Shown piece by piece: positions 19,584 through 29,130 of a DNA stretch of 64,000 nt (position 1 is the stretch's first letter; the number at the start of each line of letters is the position of its first letter). Source of the DNA: an uncultured Desulfovibrio sp. (lineage in GTDB: Bacteria; Desulfobacterota; Desulfovibrionia; Desulfovibrionales; Desulfovibrionaceae); the NCBI RefSeq assembly GCF_902477725.1, contig NZ_CABSIF010000008.1, positions 124,001 through 188,000 on the forward strand, read 5' to 3'. A model generated the notes under the pieces. The model did no database searches, had not been told where the DNA came from, and worked only from the letters and a program-made list of their open reading frames with translations. The position numbers and the translations under genes are program-made.

Positions 19584-20657
19584 TCAGCACAAGCTACACA
19601 ACATGTCATCGGGTATGATTTTGCCACGGGGTATGGTTTCCATACGCAAATCATGACTGAAACCCCGTGCGCCCAAGAGCCATCCAGCATGGGCAACCAT
19701 TGCGGCATTATCGGTACATAACAGGGGGCCGGGGATATAAGCCTGGCCTCCCCTGCCTTGCATGAGCTGTTCAATCCGTTCACGCAAGAGTGAGTTGCAG
19801 GCTACCCCGCCCGCCATCAGCAGTGTTGTAACACCGGGGTTGCGGTCAAGCGCCCGAGCCATCTTGGCGCACAAGGTATCCACAACAGCCAGATTGAATG
19901 AAGCGCAATAATCTTTAAGCGCTTGCGGCGCATGGGCAATATCTGTCAGCGGACGAGGCCATTCCTGCCCCGCCAACTGATGCGCGGCAAGGCCCGTTGC
20001 GGCGGTCTTGAGGCCGCTGAAGCTGAAATCCAGATTGTCATTATCAAGATAAGGCCGGGGAAACATGGTTGGCGTGGCATGCCCTGCCCTGGCCAGAGCA
20101 TCCATAAGCTTGCCGCCAGGATAAGCCAGACCCAGGAATTTGCCAACCTTGTCAAAAGCTTCACCAGCCGCGTCATCAAGAGTGCGCCCAAGGAGGCGGC
20201 AATCCCAAGGCGATTCAAGCCGGTAGATGTGCGTGTGCCCGCCCGACACCAGCAAACCAAGGGCTGGAAAATGCAATTTCTGCTCCAGCCCTACTGCCAG
20301 AAGGTGCGCATGCAAGTGGTTGACCCCAAGAAAGGGTTTGCCAAGGCCAAGGGCCAGCCCTTTGGCAAAGGCAACGCCCACCAGCAGGCTGCCAAGCAGG
20401 CCTGGGCCACGCGCCGCTGCCACAAGATCAATATCAGAATTGGCCTTGCCGCTGCGCCGCATCAGTTCGTCAAACAGCGCGCCCACAAAGCGGTAATGCT
20501 CGCGCGAGGCAAGTTCCGGCACCACTCCGCCAAACAGGGCATGCACATCGGCCTGGCTTGCAAGCACGGCATCCACAAGCCGCCCGTCTTCAACCAGCGC
20601 CAATGCGGTTTCGTCGCAAGAACTTTCAATTCCCAAACACAACATGCGGTTCGCCAT
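19584..20657 (-). CDS. tsaD: tRNA threonylcarbamoyltransferase TsaD
   Basis: TsaD transfers the threonylcarbamoyl group to A37 of ANN-decoding tRNAs (357 aa). Clear motifs are [10 protein letters not shown] at the N-terminus, NHLHAHLLA with the metal-binding histidines, [20 protein letters not shown] and [10 protein letters not shown] second in-frame ATG four codons later is an alternative start. fbp lies 62 bp upstream on the same strand, so they may share a transcript. Confidence 0.95.
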   Translation of the reverse strand: MANRMLCLGIESSCDETALALVEDGRLVDAVLASQADVHALFGGVVPELASREHYRFVGALFDELMRRSGKANSDIDLVAAARGPGLLGSLLVGVAFAKGLALGLGKPFLGVNHLHAHLLAVGLEQKLHFPALGLLVSGGHTHIYRLESPWDCRLLGRTLDDAAGEAFDKVGKFLGLAYPGGKLMDALARAGHATPTMFPRPYLDNDNLDFSFSGLKTAATGLAAHQLAGQEWPRPLTDIAHAPQALKDYCASFNLAVVDTLCAKMARALDRNPGVTTLLMAGGVACNSLLRERIEQLMQGRGGQAYIPGPLLCTDNAAMVAHAGWLLGARGFSHDLRMETIPRGKIIPDDMLCSLC

Positions 20658-20719
20658 TTACGGTCAAAGGCCGGTACAATAAGGCAGCCACCGCAACCCC
20701 GCGGGGGCTGCCGCAAAAG

Positions 20720-21727
20720 CTATCTGCCCGCGTGACGGGCGTAGATTTTTTCCACTGCCTCAACATCCAGCTTCGAGCCTATATACAGAGGCGTGCGCGC
20801 ATGGAGCTTGTCCGGCACCCTTTCAAGAATGCGCCCATGCCCGTCGCTCGCCTTGCCGCCAGCCTGTTCTGCGAGAAAAGCCAATGGGTTGGCCTCGCAC
20901 ATCAGGCGCAGTTTGCCATTGGGCTTGTTGGCATCGGGCGGATACATGTAGATACCGCCGTTGATGAGCGTACGGTGAAAGTCGGCCACCAGCGCGCCCA
21001 CGTAGCGCGAAGAATAGGGTTTGCCGTCCGAAGTTTCGCAACCGTGGAACCAGTTGACGGCATCGCGGGCTGGCGCATCCCATTTTTTCCAGTTGCCTTC
21101 GTTGACCGAGTAAATGTGCCCCTGCTCTGGAATGCGCATGTCAGGGTGAGACAGCAAAAATTCGCCCACACCGGGATCAAGGGTAAAGCCGTGCACGCCC
21201 TGCCCTGTGCTGAGAACCAGCATGGTAGAAGGGCCATACAGAATATACCCAGCCGCTACCTGCTTGATGCCGGGTTGCAGCACTTCATCCAGCGTTACCT
21301 CGCCGGTATGGCCTTCGGGCCTGCGCAAAATAGAGAATATGGTGCCGACATTGATGTTCACGTCAATATTTGTCGACCCGTCAAGAGGATCAAAAATAAG
21401 AATATAGTCCCCGCGCGGAAAATCCTTGCTTACGCGTACAAGTTCAGCTTCTTCTTCCGACCCCATCGCGCAGAGAGCGCCGCAACGCTCCATGCGATAA
21501 AGCAGGATGCGGTTGGCGATGGAATCCATCTTCTGCACATCTTCACCCTGAACGTTCACTTCGCCCGTGCCGCCGAGGATATCAAGCAGGCCAGCTTTGG
21601 CGATACGACGGGAAATGCTTTTTCCCGAAAGGATCAGGTCGTACAGAAGACCAGTAAACTGGCCCGTTGCCTGGGGGCTACGCTTTTGATGCAGCAGCAG
21701 GTGTTCCGTAACCGTGATGTCAGCCAT
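20720..21727 (-). CDS. fbp: Fructose-1,6-bisphosphatase class I
   Basis: The gluconeogenic enzyme that hydrolyses fructose-1,6-bisphosphate (335 aa, standard length). The metal site is in [13 protein letters not shown] (about residues 112-124), preceded by GSEEEAE. The substrate-binding GGIYMYPPD and [14 protein letters not shown] segments are present near the C-terminus. AAGGAGCCCCC precedes the ATG. Confidence 0.96.
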   Translation of the reverse strand: MADITVTEHLLLHQKRSPQATGQFTGLLYDLILSGKSISRRIAKAGLLDILGGTGEVNVQGEDVQKMDSIANRILLYRMERCGALCAMGSEEEAELVRVSKDFPRGDYILIFDPLDGSTNIDVNINVGTIFSILRRPEGHTGEVTLDEVLQPGIKQVAAGYILYGPSTMLVLSTGQGVHGFTLDPGVGEFLLSHPDMRIPEQGHIYSVNEGNWKKWDAPARDAVNWFHGCETSDGKPYSSRYVGALVADFHRTLINGGIYMYPPDANKPNGKLRLMCEANPLAFLAEQAGGKASDGHGRILERVPDKLHARTPLYIGSKLDVEAVEKIYARHAGR

Positions 21728-21899
21728 TGGGGGCTCCTTACAACATCCAGAAAATTGAGAGGAACAATTGAGCCTTTACCCCTGAAAAGGAAAACCGCCA
21801 AGTTAGCAAAAAACTTTACGAATCTTCCGCCGCAACAAAATTGCATGACAAAACTGGTTGCCAGCGTGCGGACTTTTCAGGTTGCACATCTTCCAAAAT

Positions 21900-21927
21900 A
21901 CTTGCGCCGCCTCGGGGCGGCGCAAGT
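21900..21927 (-). terminator. Intrinsic terminator after the lipoprotein gene
   Basis: A 12-bp GC-rich stem (ACTTGCGCCGCC and its complement) has a 4-base loop. Read on the minus strand it is followed by ATTTTGG. It lies 16 bp after the stop of the lipoprotein gene at 21943. Confidence 0.85.
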
Positions 21928-21942
21928 TTAATCCAGAATGCG

Positions 21943-23334
21943 TCAGTTCCGTGGCCCGAAGGGGCTTGGCCGCCCACCAGGCAGTGCCGCTGGCTCTTCG
22001 CCAGCCGGAGCTGCGGAATCAGGCTTGGCAGCTGCCGGGGCAGCAGCTGGTGCCGCAGCCGGGGCATCGGTCTTGCCGCTGCCTGCGCTGCCGGTGTCGG
22101 CAGGCTTTGCAGCGTCATCGCCGTCCTTGGGGCCAAAGGGGCTGGGACGTCCACCAGGCAAGGTAGTGGCATCGTCATCAGGCGCTATGCCAAGGCCGAC
22201 AGGCGGCTTTTCCTTGCTCTTGGGTGCAGAAGCGCGAGGGGCGCGGTCAACAGAGGCATTTTCACCTGCAAGCTGACGTTCCTGCACTTTGCGGCGTTCG
22301 GCATTTTTACGCTTGAGCAGCATGCTGTCCTTGCTGCCGGGCTGAATGTCCGCCCCGCCAGCAGGCTTGGCAGAAGGCTGATCAGCTGTGGCTGTGGCCT
22401 GTTCAGGCGTAACGTCCACGTTCAGGCCTTCTTCAAAGCGGTTCTTGTTCTTGCGCACTTCGTGAGGCGGTGGGGTAAGCTTGGGGCGATCCTTCGGGAA
22501 GAATGCGAGCCCCTGCTCCACACTGCCATTGCCCTGCGGGAAATTGCCCGACTCGGCCACGGCAAAGACCAGAGGCACATTACCCAGGAAGCGCACATTA
22601 TAATAGAAGGAGCCGTTCACGTTGGTGCAGGTGCCAGAAGTACTCTTTGCGCTCACTTCGTCCCAGTTCACGCCAGCAAGCGGGGTCGAGGCGAAATCAT
22701 ACTTTCCAGGCCAGAGCAATGCCTGCGGTGAAAGAATGACCACGTCCTGCGGCGTTTGGGAGTATTGCATGAGCGAACGCATATCGAAGTTGACAACAAC
22801 AACACCGAGGAATTCCGTTCCGTCATAGAGCGGAGAAGCAAGCAGAATTTCAGGCCCAAAGGACGAGTTCTGCACATCGGCGCGCAGGGCGCGTGTGCTC
22901 TGCTTTTTGTCTTCGTAAAGCAGCGGAATGAAATCCAGCGGCTTCATGGGATTGGCAGGTTCCTGACCCAAAATGGTGCCATCGTACTTTACCCCTGCAA
23001 AACCACTGACCCAGGGAAAGGAGGTAAGGAAGGAAGCAAGCCACTCGCGCGTCGGCGGCTTATCGGCATTGAGCATCGTCCGTTCAAGGCGGCTCAGCTC
23101 AACGTCAATACCCATCATGCTGTGCGTGAGGGAAAGCGCCTGGGGCGAAAGATTGCCCTTTTCTTCAAAATCCACGGTGGCCGGGGGGCTCACATAGCTG
23201 TTCCACAACGACTTTGTGGATTTCCAGACGTTCTTGGTGGGCTGGTATGAACTGCAACCCGTTACAAGAGATGCAGCAAATGCCAGCAAAAAGAAATAAC
23301 GCACATATGATTTCAACACAGTGTTCTCCCTCAT
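21943..23334 (-). CDS. Lipoprotein with Cache-like domain and repeated Pro/Gly tail
   Basis: A 463-aa secreted lipoprotein with lipobox LVTGC near residue 27. Residues about 60-270 contain a fold pattern like an extracytoplasmic Cache/PDC sensor (VSGFAGVKYDGTILGQEP, ILLASPLYDGTEFLGVVVVN), but I cannot name a ligand. The C-terminal third is low-complexity, rich in Ala, Pro, Lys and Asp, and carries the motif LPGGRPSPFGP twice, about 45 residues apart and once at the very end. The ATG at 23334 overlaps the upstream TPR stop (TAATG); a GTG at 23319 with GAGGGAG upstream is an equally good start. Confidence 0.7.
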   Translation of the reverse strand: MRENTVLKSYVRYFFLLAFAASLVTGCSSYQPTKNVWKSTKSLWNSYVSPPATVDFEEKGNLSPQALSLTHSMMGIDVELSRLERTMLNADKPPTREWLASFLTSFPWVSGFAGVKYDGTILGQEPANPMKPLDFIPLLYEDKKQSTRALRADVQNSSFGPEILLASPLYDGTEFLGVVVVNFDMRSLMQYSQTPQDVVILSPQALLWPGKYDFASTPLAGVNWDEVSAKSTSGTCTNVNGSFYYNVRFLGNVPLVFAVAESGNFPQGNGSVEQGLAFFPKDRPKLTPPPHEVRKNKNRFEEGLNVDVTPEQATATADQPSAKPAGGADIQPGSKDSMLLKRKNAERRKVQERQLAGENASVDRAPRASAPKSKEKPPVGLGIAPDDDATTLPGGRPSPFGPKDGDDAAKPADTGSAGSGKTDAPAAAPAAAPAAAKPDSAAPAGEEPAALPGGRPSPFGPRN

Positions 23335-24473
23335 TAACTGTGCGCCCTGGCTTCGACACGTTCAGCCAAAGCTTCAAGCATGCTTATCAGCTTGTCCTTG
23401 CCGCTGGCATGTTCTGCCGTAGCAGCGGGTTGGACAAGATCTACCGTCTGGGCGTTGCCCAGTCGCGCAGTCAACGTAGTAATGCGCTGACGCAAATCAG
23501 CGCTTTCTTCCGGATGTACCGCTGCGGCAGCAAGCTCATGGTAAATATCAAGTGCGCCCTTGATGTCACCCTGTTCTGCCAGCACTTCGGCCATAGAGCG
23601 GGTACGCAGCGAAAAACGCTCCTCCCCTTCATCTGCATCGTCTACAACAACAGCTTCGGACTGGGTGACCGGGGCAGCATATGCGGCATACGCATCTGCG
23701 CCGCGAGCCAGCATGGAAGGAGTGTCTTCCGATTCTGCTGGCAGGGCCTCATCGTCCGCCATGGCAAGATCAGGATCAAAATCAATAGGATCGTGAGCGT
23801 CAACGTCATCAATGTGAGCATCAGCATCAAGCGGGGCATCCGCGTCATGCATGGCGGTTACCAAGCCGGGAGCAGTTGCCAGAACGGGAGCGGCAACAAA
23901 TTGCTCAGCCGCTTCTGCCACGGTCGCTGCAGCCCCAGTTACTGCCGGATTTGCAGCCGTTGATGTCGCTGCAAATGCCGCCTCATGTGCGGATGGGCCA
24001 GCAGCAGGGATGGCGGCCTCGGAACGCGCCTGCAAATTGGCCCCAGCGCCAGCAGCGACTCCAGCTCCAGACAGGGAGGCCAGCCCCTGGTTGATGACTT
24101 CGTGCAATGATACCGGGCCCTTTGAAAAATTGAGGGCCAGAAACCGCAGCACGGCAGCAGTATCAGGCGCATCGCCAGCAGCATTGATGCATGCGGCCCA
24201 TGCCTGCCAAAAGCCTGCATAGGTAGAAAACATTTTTGTCAGCCTGCCCACCTGCTTTTCGCAGGCTTCGAGCCGATTGGCGGTGTGCAGCAGCTCTATG
24301 AGAAAAAGCCTGGCTTCAAGAAATTCCTCGTGCCGGGCAAGCCCCTGCTCCAGAATTTCAACGGCTTCATCTGTGCGTCCAGCCTCGGAAAGCAGACGCG
24401 CCAGAGGGAAAAAGACCTTGGAATTGGGCTCAAGCTCCAGGACTTCTTTATACCATTCAATTTTTTCCGTCAT
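23334..24473 (-). CDS. TPR-repeat protein
   Basis: A cytoplasmic protein of 379 aa with no signal peptide. The N-terminus (WYKEVLELEPNSKVFFPLAR, then LLSEAGRTDEAVEILEQGLA) consists of tetratricopeptide repeats. A central stretch of about 170 residues is Ala/Asp-rich and probably disordered. One more TPR-like pair lies at the C-terminus (MAEVLAEQGDIKGALDIYHE). It sits between an FtsB-like gene and the lipoprotein, with start/stop overlaps on both sides, suggesting a joint envelope or division role; this is inference. Confidence 0.75.
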   Translation of the reverse strand: MTEKIEWYKEVLELEPNSKVFFPLARLLSEAGRTDEAVEILEQGLARHEEFLEARLFLIELLHTANRLEACEKQVGRLTKMFSTYAGFWQAWAACINAAGDAPDTAAVLRFLALNFSKGPVSLHEVINQGLASLSGAGVAAGAGANLQARSEAAIPAAGPSAHEAAFAATSTAANPAVTGAAATVAEAAEQFVAAPVLATAPGLVTAMHDADAPLDADAHIDDVDAHDPIDFDPDLAMADDEALPAESEDTPSMLARGADAYAAYAAPVTQSEAVVVDDADEGEERFSLRTRSMAEVLAEQGDIKGALDIYHELAAAAVHPEESADLRQRITTLTARLGNAQTVDLVQPAATAEHASGKDKLISMLEALAERVEARAHS

Positions 24474-24778
24474 GGTTTCTGCTCCCGCCCCGTTTTCGCC
24501 ACCTCGCCAAAAAGATAGAGCACCTCATTATCGCGAATATAGTGGAGGCGCTGACGAATGACTTTTTCCATATACTGGCTGTCGGACTGCAAAAGGCGAA
24601 TTTCACGGCTCAGAGAGAGGTTCTCCGCATCGAGGCTTGCAATCTGCTTTTCAAGCTCGGCGTACTGGTGCTTGAGCTCTCGGTATTCAATAAGGCCGGT
24701 GGGCCCCCAGACCATGCGGGCAAAAAACACCACATTAACAAGGCCCAGCACAACCAGAATAAAGGTACGCCAAAACAT
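24470..24778 (-). CDS. FtsB/DivIC-family septum formation initiator
   Basis: A small bitopic membrane protein (102 aa). One membrane helix lies near the N-terminus (FILVVLGLVNVVFFARMVWG), followed by a coiled coil (ELKHQYAELEKQIASLDAEN) and the RLHYIRDNEVLYLF segment typical of FtsB/DivIC. Such proteins link the divisome subunits FtsL and FtsQ. The start overlaps the upstream stop (TAATG) and its own stop overlaps the TPR gene start (ATGA). Confidence 0.85.
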   Translation of the reverse strand: MFWRTFILVVLGLVNVVFFARMVWGPTGLIEYRELKHQYAELEKQIASLDAENLSLSREIRLLQSDSQYMEKVIRQRLHYIRDNEVLYLFGEVAKTGREQKP

Positions 24779-25032
24779 TACTGCAGCAGCCGTTGAGGTT
24801 GAGAACCGTTACCCGCTGAAAGACGCAGTTCAGCCAAAAAAGTGGCCGTGGCCTTTTCAAGCCGCGTAACGTCTTCTTCCGCAAGGTTCATCTGGTCTAC
24901 CTGATGCAGATAATCCTTGAGGGTGTTCAGTTCCTGATCAAAGTGACGGCCCCAGACCCCGGCGCGCATGTCGGGCTCCAGCTCCAGAATGGTCTGGATG
25001 CAGTTTTTCAGGCGGATCTGCAACGTACTCAT
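24778..25032 (-). CDS. Small conserved-looking protein of unknown function
   Basis: An 84-aa, mostly helical, soluble protein with no recognised domain (begins MSTLQIRLKNCIQTILELEP). It has a heptad-like pattern in the middle and a polar tail. It is fixed in position between pgsA (12 bp upstream) and the FtsB-like gene (start/stop overlap), so it is very likely translated and part of this envelope/division operon. Confidence 0.7.
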   Translation of the reverse strand: MSTLQIRLKNCIQTILELEPDMRAGVWGRHFDQELNTLKDYLHQVDQMNLAEEDVTRLEKATATFLAELRLSAGNGSQPQRLLQ

Positions 25033-25044
25033 GCGTTGTTCCCG

Positions 25045-25593
25045 TTAGCCTGCCTGTTTACGCGTGTTGCGGTAAAAATCATAGCAATAGTTGGCCCCTG
25101 AAACCACGGCCAGCACCAGCGCTATATAGAGCAGCACAAGGCCAAGCAACCGCAGATCCATGCCCCACAATGGATAATGCAGGGCAAGAGGCACAATGGC
25201 AAAAATCTGGAGCACAGTCTTGGCCTTACCGAACTTGTCGGCGGCAAGCACGATGCCCTCGTCAATGGCAATGGCGCGCAGGCCTGTGACCACAAGCTCG
25301 CGGCATACAATAATGATAACCACCCAGGCGGGCGCCCAGTCCAGCTTCACAAACATGATCAGCACCGAGCAAATCAGCACTTTGTCGGCCAGCGGGTCCA
25401 AAAACTTGCCCATGCTGGTGACCATATTGGAGCGGCGGGCAATATAACCGTCTGCCCAGTCGGTAAGGGAGGCAAAAATAAAGGCCAGAGTAGCCAAAAT
25501 GCAGGTCATCGGGCCTTCAAAATAGAGCAGCAAAACAACCAGAGGGGTCATTAAAATGCGTAACAGTGTAATTTTATTAGCAAGATTAAGCAT
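25045..25593 (-). CDS. pgsA: CDP-diacylglycerol--glycerol-3-phosphate 3-phosphatidyltransferase
   Basis: The first committed enzyme of phosphatidylglycerol synthesis (182 aa), in the inner membrane. The CDP-alcohol phosphotransferase motif is complete: the DWADGYIAR and GKFLDPLADK segments together give DG..AR........G...D...D. There are about five membrane helices. It heads the overlapping run of genes down to 21943. Confidence 0.94.
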   Translation of the reverse strand: MLNLANKITLLRILMTPLVVLLLYFEGPMTCILATLAFIFASLTDWADGYIARRSNMVTSMGKFLDPLADKVLICSVLIMFVKLDWAPAWVVIIIVCRELVVTGLRAIAIDEGIVLAADKFGKAKTVLQIFAIVPLALHYPLWGMDLRLLGLVLLYIALVLAVVSGANYCYDFYRNTRKQAG

Positions 25594-25739
25594 TCTTCCT
25601 CTCAGGCGCTCCGTGCGAATTTTTTAAAGCGTTACCACAAAAGAACACGGGAGAAAAGGAGAAAAAAGCTCCCCCGGCGACCGTGCACCAGCCGCCAGGG
25701 AAGCCTGCATTCTATCGGGGCAAACCTGCAGGGGCGCAA

Positions 25740-26654
25740 CTAGCTGCGCGAACCGGCAAGGGCTTCCAAGCTACCGTCGGCGGCAGCGGCAATTGAATCT
25801 GCCAGGCTAAGAAAGGCTTCCTTGGCTGCGCTTTCCGCTTCAAGGTACACCACAGGAATACCTTTGTCAGCCGCAACCACAGTTGTGGGATCCAGCGGCA
25901 CAGCGCCGAGGAACTTGAGCCCGTAGCGTTTGGCCAGATCTTCGCCGCCGCCCTTCTTGAACAGGTCGATTTCCTGATGGCAGTGCGGGCACACGAGGCC
26001 GCTCATGTTTTCCACCACGCCAAGCACGTTGGAGTTGGTGTACTGCAAAAAGTTGATGGCCTTGCGCACGTCTGCCAGCGAAATTTCCTGCGGGGTGGTC
26101 ACAACCACGCACAGGGCATCGGGAATGGACTGCATGACGGTCATGTGCTCATCGCCCGTTCCTGGAGGGGAGTCAATGAGCAGAAAATCAAGGTCACCCC
26201 ACTTCACGTCCGCAATAAACTGCCGGATAGCCGAAGTTTTTTTGGGGCCGCGCCACAGAATGGCCTGATCCTTGTCTTGCAGGAACGTATCCATTGAAAT
26301 GACGGAAAGATTTTCGTCATAGGCGGCAGGAATCATCAGCTGGGTGGCTTCGTCAATCTCGACAGTGCTGGTAAGGCCGAGCAGGTTGGGCACGCTCGGG
26401 CCGTGCATGTCCACATCAAGAATGCCGACTTTGAACCCGCGCCGCGCCAGCGCCGCTGCGGTGTTGACGGTCACGGAGCTTTTGCCCACCCCGCCCTTGC
26501 CGCTCATGACAAATATCTTGTGGCGTATATGGCCCAAGCGGTCAGCGATTACGCGGTCCTGCTTGGCCATAGGGTCATTACACTCTCCATTGCCGCCATT
26601 GCTCTTTGCACTGGAGCAAGAGGATGCAGAAGAACAGGATGAACAGGATCCCAT
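25740..26654 (-). CDS. mrp: Mrp/NBP35-type iron-sulfur cluster carrier ATPase
   Basis: A P-loop ATPase that binds and delivers [4Fe-4S] clusters (304 aa). The deviant Walker A is SGKGGVGKSSVT at about residues 51-62, followed by DVDMHGPS. The bridging CxxC is in VCPHCHQE near residue 220. A cysteine- and serine-rich N-terminus (MGSCSSCSSASSCSS...GEC) is an extra feature seen in some anaerobe Mrp proteins and could bind a second cluster. It lies 41 bp downstream of pcm. Confidence 0.93.
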   Translation of the reverse strand: MGSCSSCSSASSCSSAKSNGGNGECNDPMAKQDRVIADRLGHIRHKIFVMSGKGGVGKSSVTVNTAAALARRGFKVGILDVDMHGPSVPNLLGLTSTVEIDEATQLMIPAAYDENLSVISMDTFLQDKDQAILWRGPKKTSAIRQFIADVKWGDLDFLLIDSPPGTGDEHMTVMQSIPDALCVVVTTPQEISLADVRKAINFLQYTNSNVLGVVENMSGLVCPHCHQEIDLFKKGGGEDLAKRYGLKFLGAVPLDPTTVVAADKGIPVVYLEAESAAKEAFLSLADSIAAAADGSLEALAGSRS

Positions 26655-26695
26655 GACATCTCCTTCAATTGTAGCGGACGCTTACGACGGCGTAT

Positions 26696-27391
26696 CTACC
26701 AGCCGTGATCGCCCACCAGATCTACAAAAACTACCGGCCCCAGGTCTTCGGAGCTAACGCGCCCCTGCTCTTTGCGCACGCGCACAAGGCGCTGCGTACG
26801 GGGCTTTGACCCTACTGGGATAAGCATGATGCCGCCCTCGTCAAGCTGATCAACAAGAGGACGCGGCACTTCCGGCCCGCCGGCAGTAACGATGATACGG
26901 TCAAATGGCGCGGCTTCAGGCATGCCAAGCGTGCCGTCACGCCGCTGCATGTGGATACCCCTAAGTCCCAGTTGCCGCAAGAGCCCTGAAGTAATTTGAT
27001 ACAGCTCGCGCATGCGCTCAACGGTAAAGACCGTGCAGCCAATGGTGGCAAGCACTGCGGCCTGATAGCCGGAGCCGGTGCCAACCTCAAGCACGCGCAT
27101 CCCCCGCTGCACTTCAAGCAGCTGGGTCATCAAGGCAACAATATAGGGCTGAGAAATGGTCTGCCCGTAGCCAATGGGCAAGGGAGTGTCTTCGTAGGCC
27201 TGGGAGCGCAGCGCTTCCTGCACAAAAAGATGGCGCGGCACAGCAAACATGGCCCCCAGCACCGCCGGATCGCTGATTCCGCGCGCTTCAAGCTGCTCGC
27301 GCACCATCCTGCGCCGCAGACGTTTTGGGTCCACGGACGGAGAAGGCTCGCGGGGCGTACCCCCAGCCGCAGAATATTTGCTGTACTGCAT
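26696..27391 (-). CDS. pcm: Protein-L-isoaspartate O-methyltransferase
   Basis: A SAM-dependent repair methyltransferase for isoaspartyl residues (about 231 aa). The N-terminal signature is [10 protein letters not shown], the Ado-Met loop is [16 protein letters not shown], and [18 protein letters not shown] follows. The frame is open to 27496, but the first 35 residues are not family-like. The ATG at 27391 gives a short leader before the conserved part; an ATG 28 codons further in is also possible. Confidence 0.9.
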   Translation of the reverse strand: MQYSKYSAAGGTPREPSPSVDPKRLRRRMVREQLEARGISDPAVLGAMFAVPRHLFVQEALRSQAYEDTPLPIGYGQTISQPYIVALMTQLLEVQRGMRVLEVGTGSGYQAAVLATIGCTVFTVERMRELYQITSGLLRQLGLRGIHMQRRDGTLGMPEAAPFDRIIVTAGGPEVPRPLVDQLDEGGIMLIPVGSKPRTQRLVRVRKEQGRVSSEDLGPVVFVDLVGDHGW

Positions 27392-27538
27392 ACTGCGGAA
27401 GTGAAAACAGATTTTTCCTGCCAAGTCAATGCGCCATCGGGGATGGCTTGCAGAGATATCAAGACAAGTTCCAGACTTTCCCTTGAAACTTGCCATTCTT
27501 TATGCAACCCTTCGGGAAGCGAGAATGAGGAGTCGGCA

Positions 27539-28867
27539 ATGCGTAAAAGAAGTTTGTTTTCATCGGTACTAGGTATTATAGTGGTCGCCATTCTGGTTTT
27601 AGGCGGCTATACTTTTTTTAAAGATCTTGAAGGCCCTACTGTTGATATTACACCAAATACAGGCAGGGTTTCAGCCGCAAGCGTCCTCAAGGTCCGTATG
27701 AAGGATCCGTCAGGCATCCGCTCCATTACAGTTGGCGTGCGAAAGAACAACGTCCTCAATGTCATCTACAGCAAGCACTTTGACCAGTATATTCCTGAAC
27801 GCGAAGTGGATGTCCCCATGAAGGATGCCAACCTGCGTGAAGGTGCTTTTGAGCTTGAAATCCGCGCCACGGACGGGTCACTTGCCGGTTTTGGTCAGGG
27901 CAATACGCGCACCGTCCAGTTGCCTATGCGCTTTGATACGCAGCCGCCGCGCATTTCCGTCAAAACTCTGCCCCCCAACGTGCGCAGGGGCGGCACCGCC
28001 GTGGTGCGTTATACTGTTGATAAAGAAGTGAGCAATAGTGGCGTGCTTGTTGCTGGCTACTTTGTGCCCGGCTACATGCAAAAAGACGGCAGCTATATCT
28101 GCTTTTTCCCTTTCCCGTACACAATGACCGCCAGAGACTACAAGAACAGCGTTGAGATCACGGCCACAGACCTTGCGGGCAACGTCACCAAAAGCCACCT
28201 CACGGTCATGTCCTTTGAAAGAACGTTCAAGAGCGACAGCATTGAAGTGACGGACAACTTTCTGATGGCGGTTGAGAGCAAGCTGCGCGACTTGGCCCCC
28301 GATGCCACAAACCCGCTGGAGTGCTACCTGTATATCAACAATCAGGTGCGCGCCGCCAATGTGCAGACCCTGCGCGAAATTGGACGGGACACTGCCGCGG
28401 CCATGCTGTGGAGCGGCGTTTTTGAGCGTTTGCCGCGCTCTGCCCCGCGTGCCGGATTTGGCGACCACCGTTTCTTCAACTATCAGGGCAAGCCCGTGGG
28501 CGAATCCTATCACCTGGGATTTGACCTTGCTTCGGTGCGCAATGCCGAGGTACCCGCCGCCAACAGCGGCCGCGTGGTCTTCTGCGGCAATCTTGGCATC
28601 TACGGCAACCTCATTGTCATTGACCACGGCCTGGGCCTCATGTCCATTTACTCCCACCTCAACGATCAGCTGGTTAAAGTGAGCGATGTGGTGCAGCGAG
28701 GCCAGATCATTGGCCATACAGGCAGCACAGGCCTTGCCTTTGGCGATCACCTGCACTTTGGCATCCTGGTGGGCGGCGTGGAAGTGACCCCTCTTGAGTG
28801 GCTTGACCCCAAGTGGATCAAGGACAACGTCACAGGTCGCATTGATGCTTCCATGACGCAACAGTAG
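27539..28867 (+). CDS. Membrane-anchored M23 (LytM) family metallopeptidase
   Basis: A probable murein hydrolase or divisome regulator (442 aa). An N-terminal membrane anchor (LFSSVLGIIVVAILVLGGYTF) precedes two beta-rich modules (about 30-220) resembling Ig/cadherin-like repeats. The C-terminal LytM domain has HLGFDLAS (first zinc ligands, near residue 325) and HLHFGILV (HxH). The frame is open far upstream, but ATG 27539 has GAGGAG seven bases before it and begins the anchor. It is divergent from pcm. Confidence 0.9.
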   Translation: MRKRSLFSSVLGIIVVAILVLGGYTFFKDLEGPTVDITPNTGRVSAASVLKVRMKDPSGIRSITVGVRKNNVLNVIYSKHFDQYIPEREVDVPMKDANLREGAFELEIRATDGSLAGFGQGNTRTVQLPMRFDTQPPRISVKTLPPNVRRGGTAVVRYTVDKEVSNSGVLVAGYFVPGYMQKDGSYICFFPFPYTMTARDYKNSVEITATDLAGNVTKSHLTVMSFERTFKSDSIEVTDNFLMAVESKLRDLAPDATNPLECYLYINNQVRAANVQTLREIGRDTAAAMLWSGVFERLPRSAPRAGFGDHRFFNYQGKPVGESYHLGFDLASVRNAEVPAANSGRVVFCGNLGIYGNLIVIDHGLGLMSIYSHLNDQLVKVSDVVQRGQIIGHTGSTGLAFGDHLHFGILVGGVEVTPLEWLDPKWIKDNVTGRIDASMTQQ

Positions 28868-28922
28868 TTGCCGCAGCAAAGTATAGTTTAGCGTTTCAAT
28901 ATCCCTTTTTACTCCCGCTGAT

Positions 28923-28995
28923 AAAATTACGGCCTGTAGATTTTGAACCGTTCCAAGAGTGGATGGTTTAAAATCAGCAGGCCGTAATTTTTTTA
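28923..28995 (+). terminator. Long intrinsic terminator after the M23 gene
   Basis: The outer stem AAAATTACGGCCTG pairs with its complement, and an inner segment (GATTTTGAACC with GGTTTAAAATC) pairs imperfectly inside it. A T run follows on the plus strand. It lies 55 bp past the peptidase stop. Confidence 0.85.
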
Positions 28996-29130
28996 TGCAA
29001 AGGGGCTTGAATTCTTTTCACGTTCAAGTGTAGCCTGAATTTATGAAAGAAAGTAAATAAGTTCTACTTCAGCTTTCCTGAAGACATCAGGCCCAAATCA
29101 CATAAACCTGTTTCATGTGAGGACTTGTTC

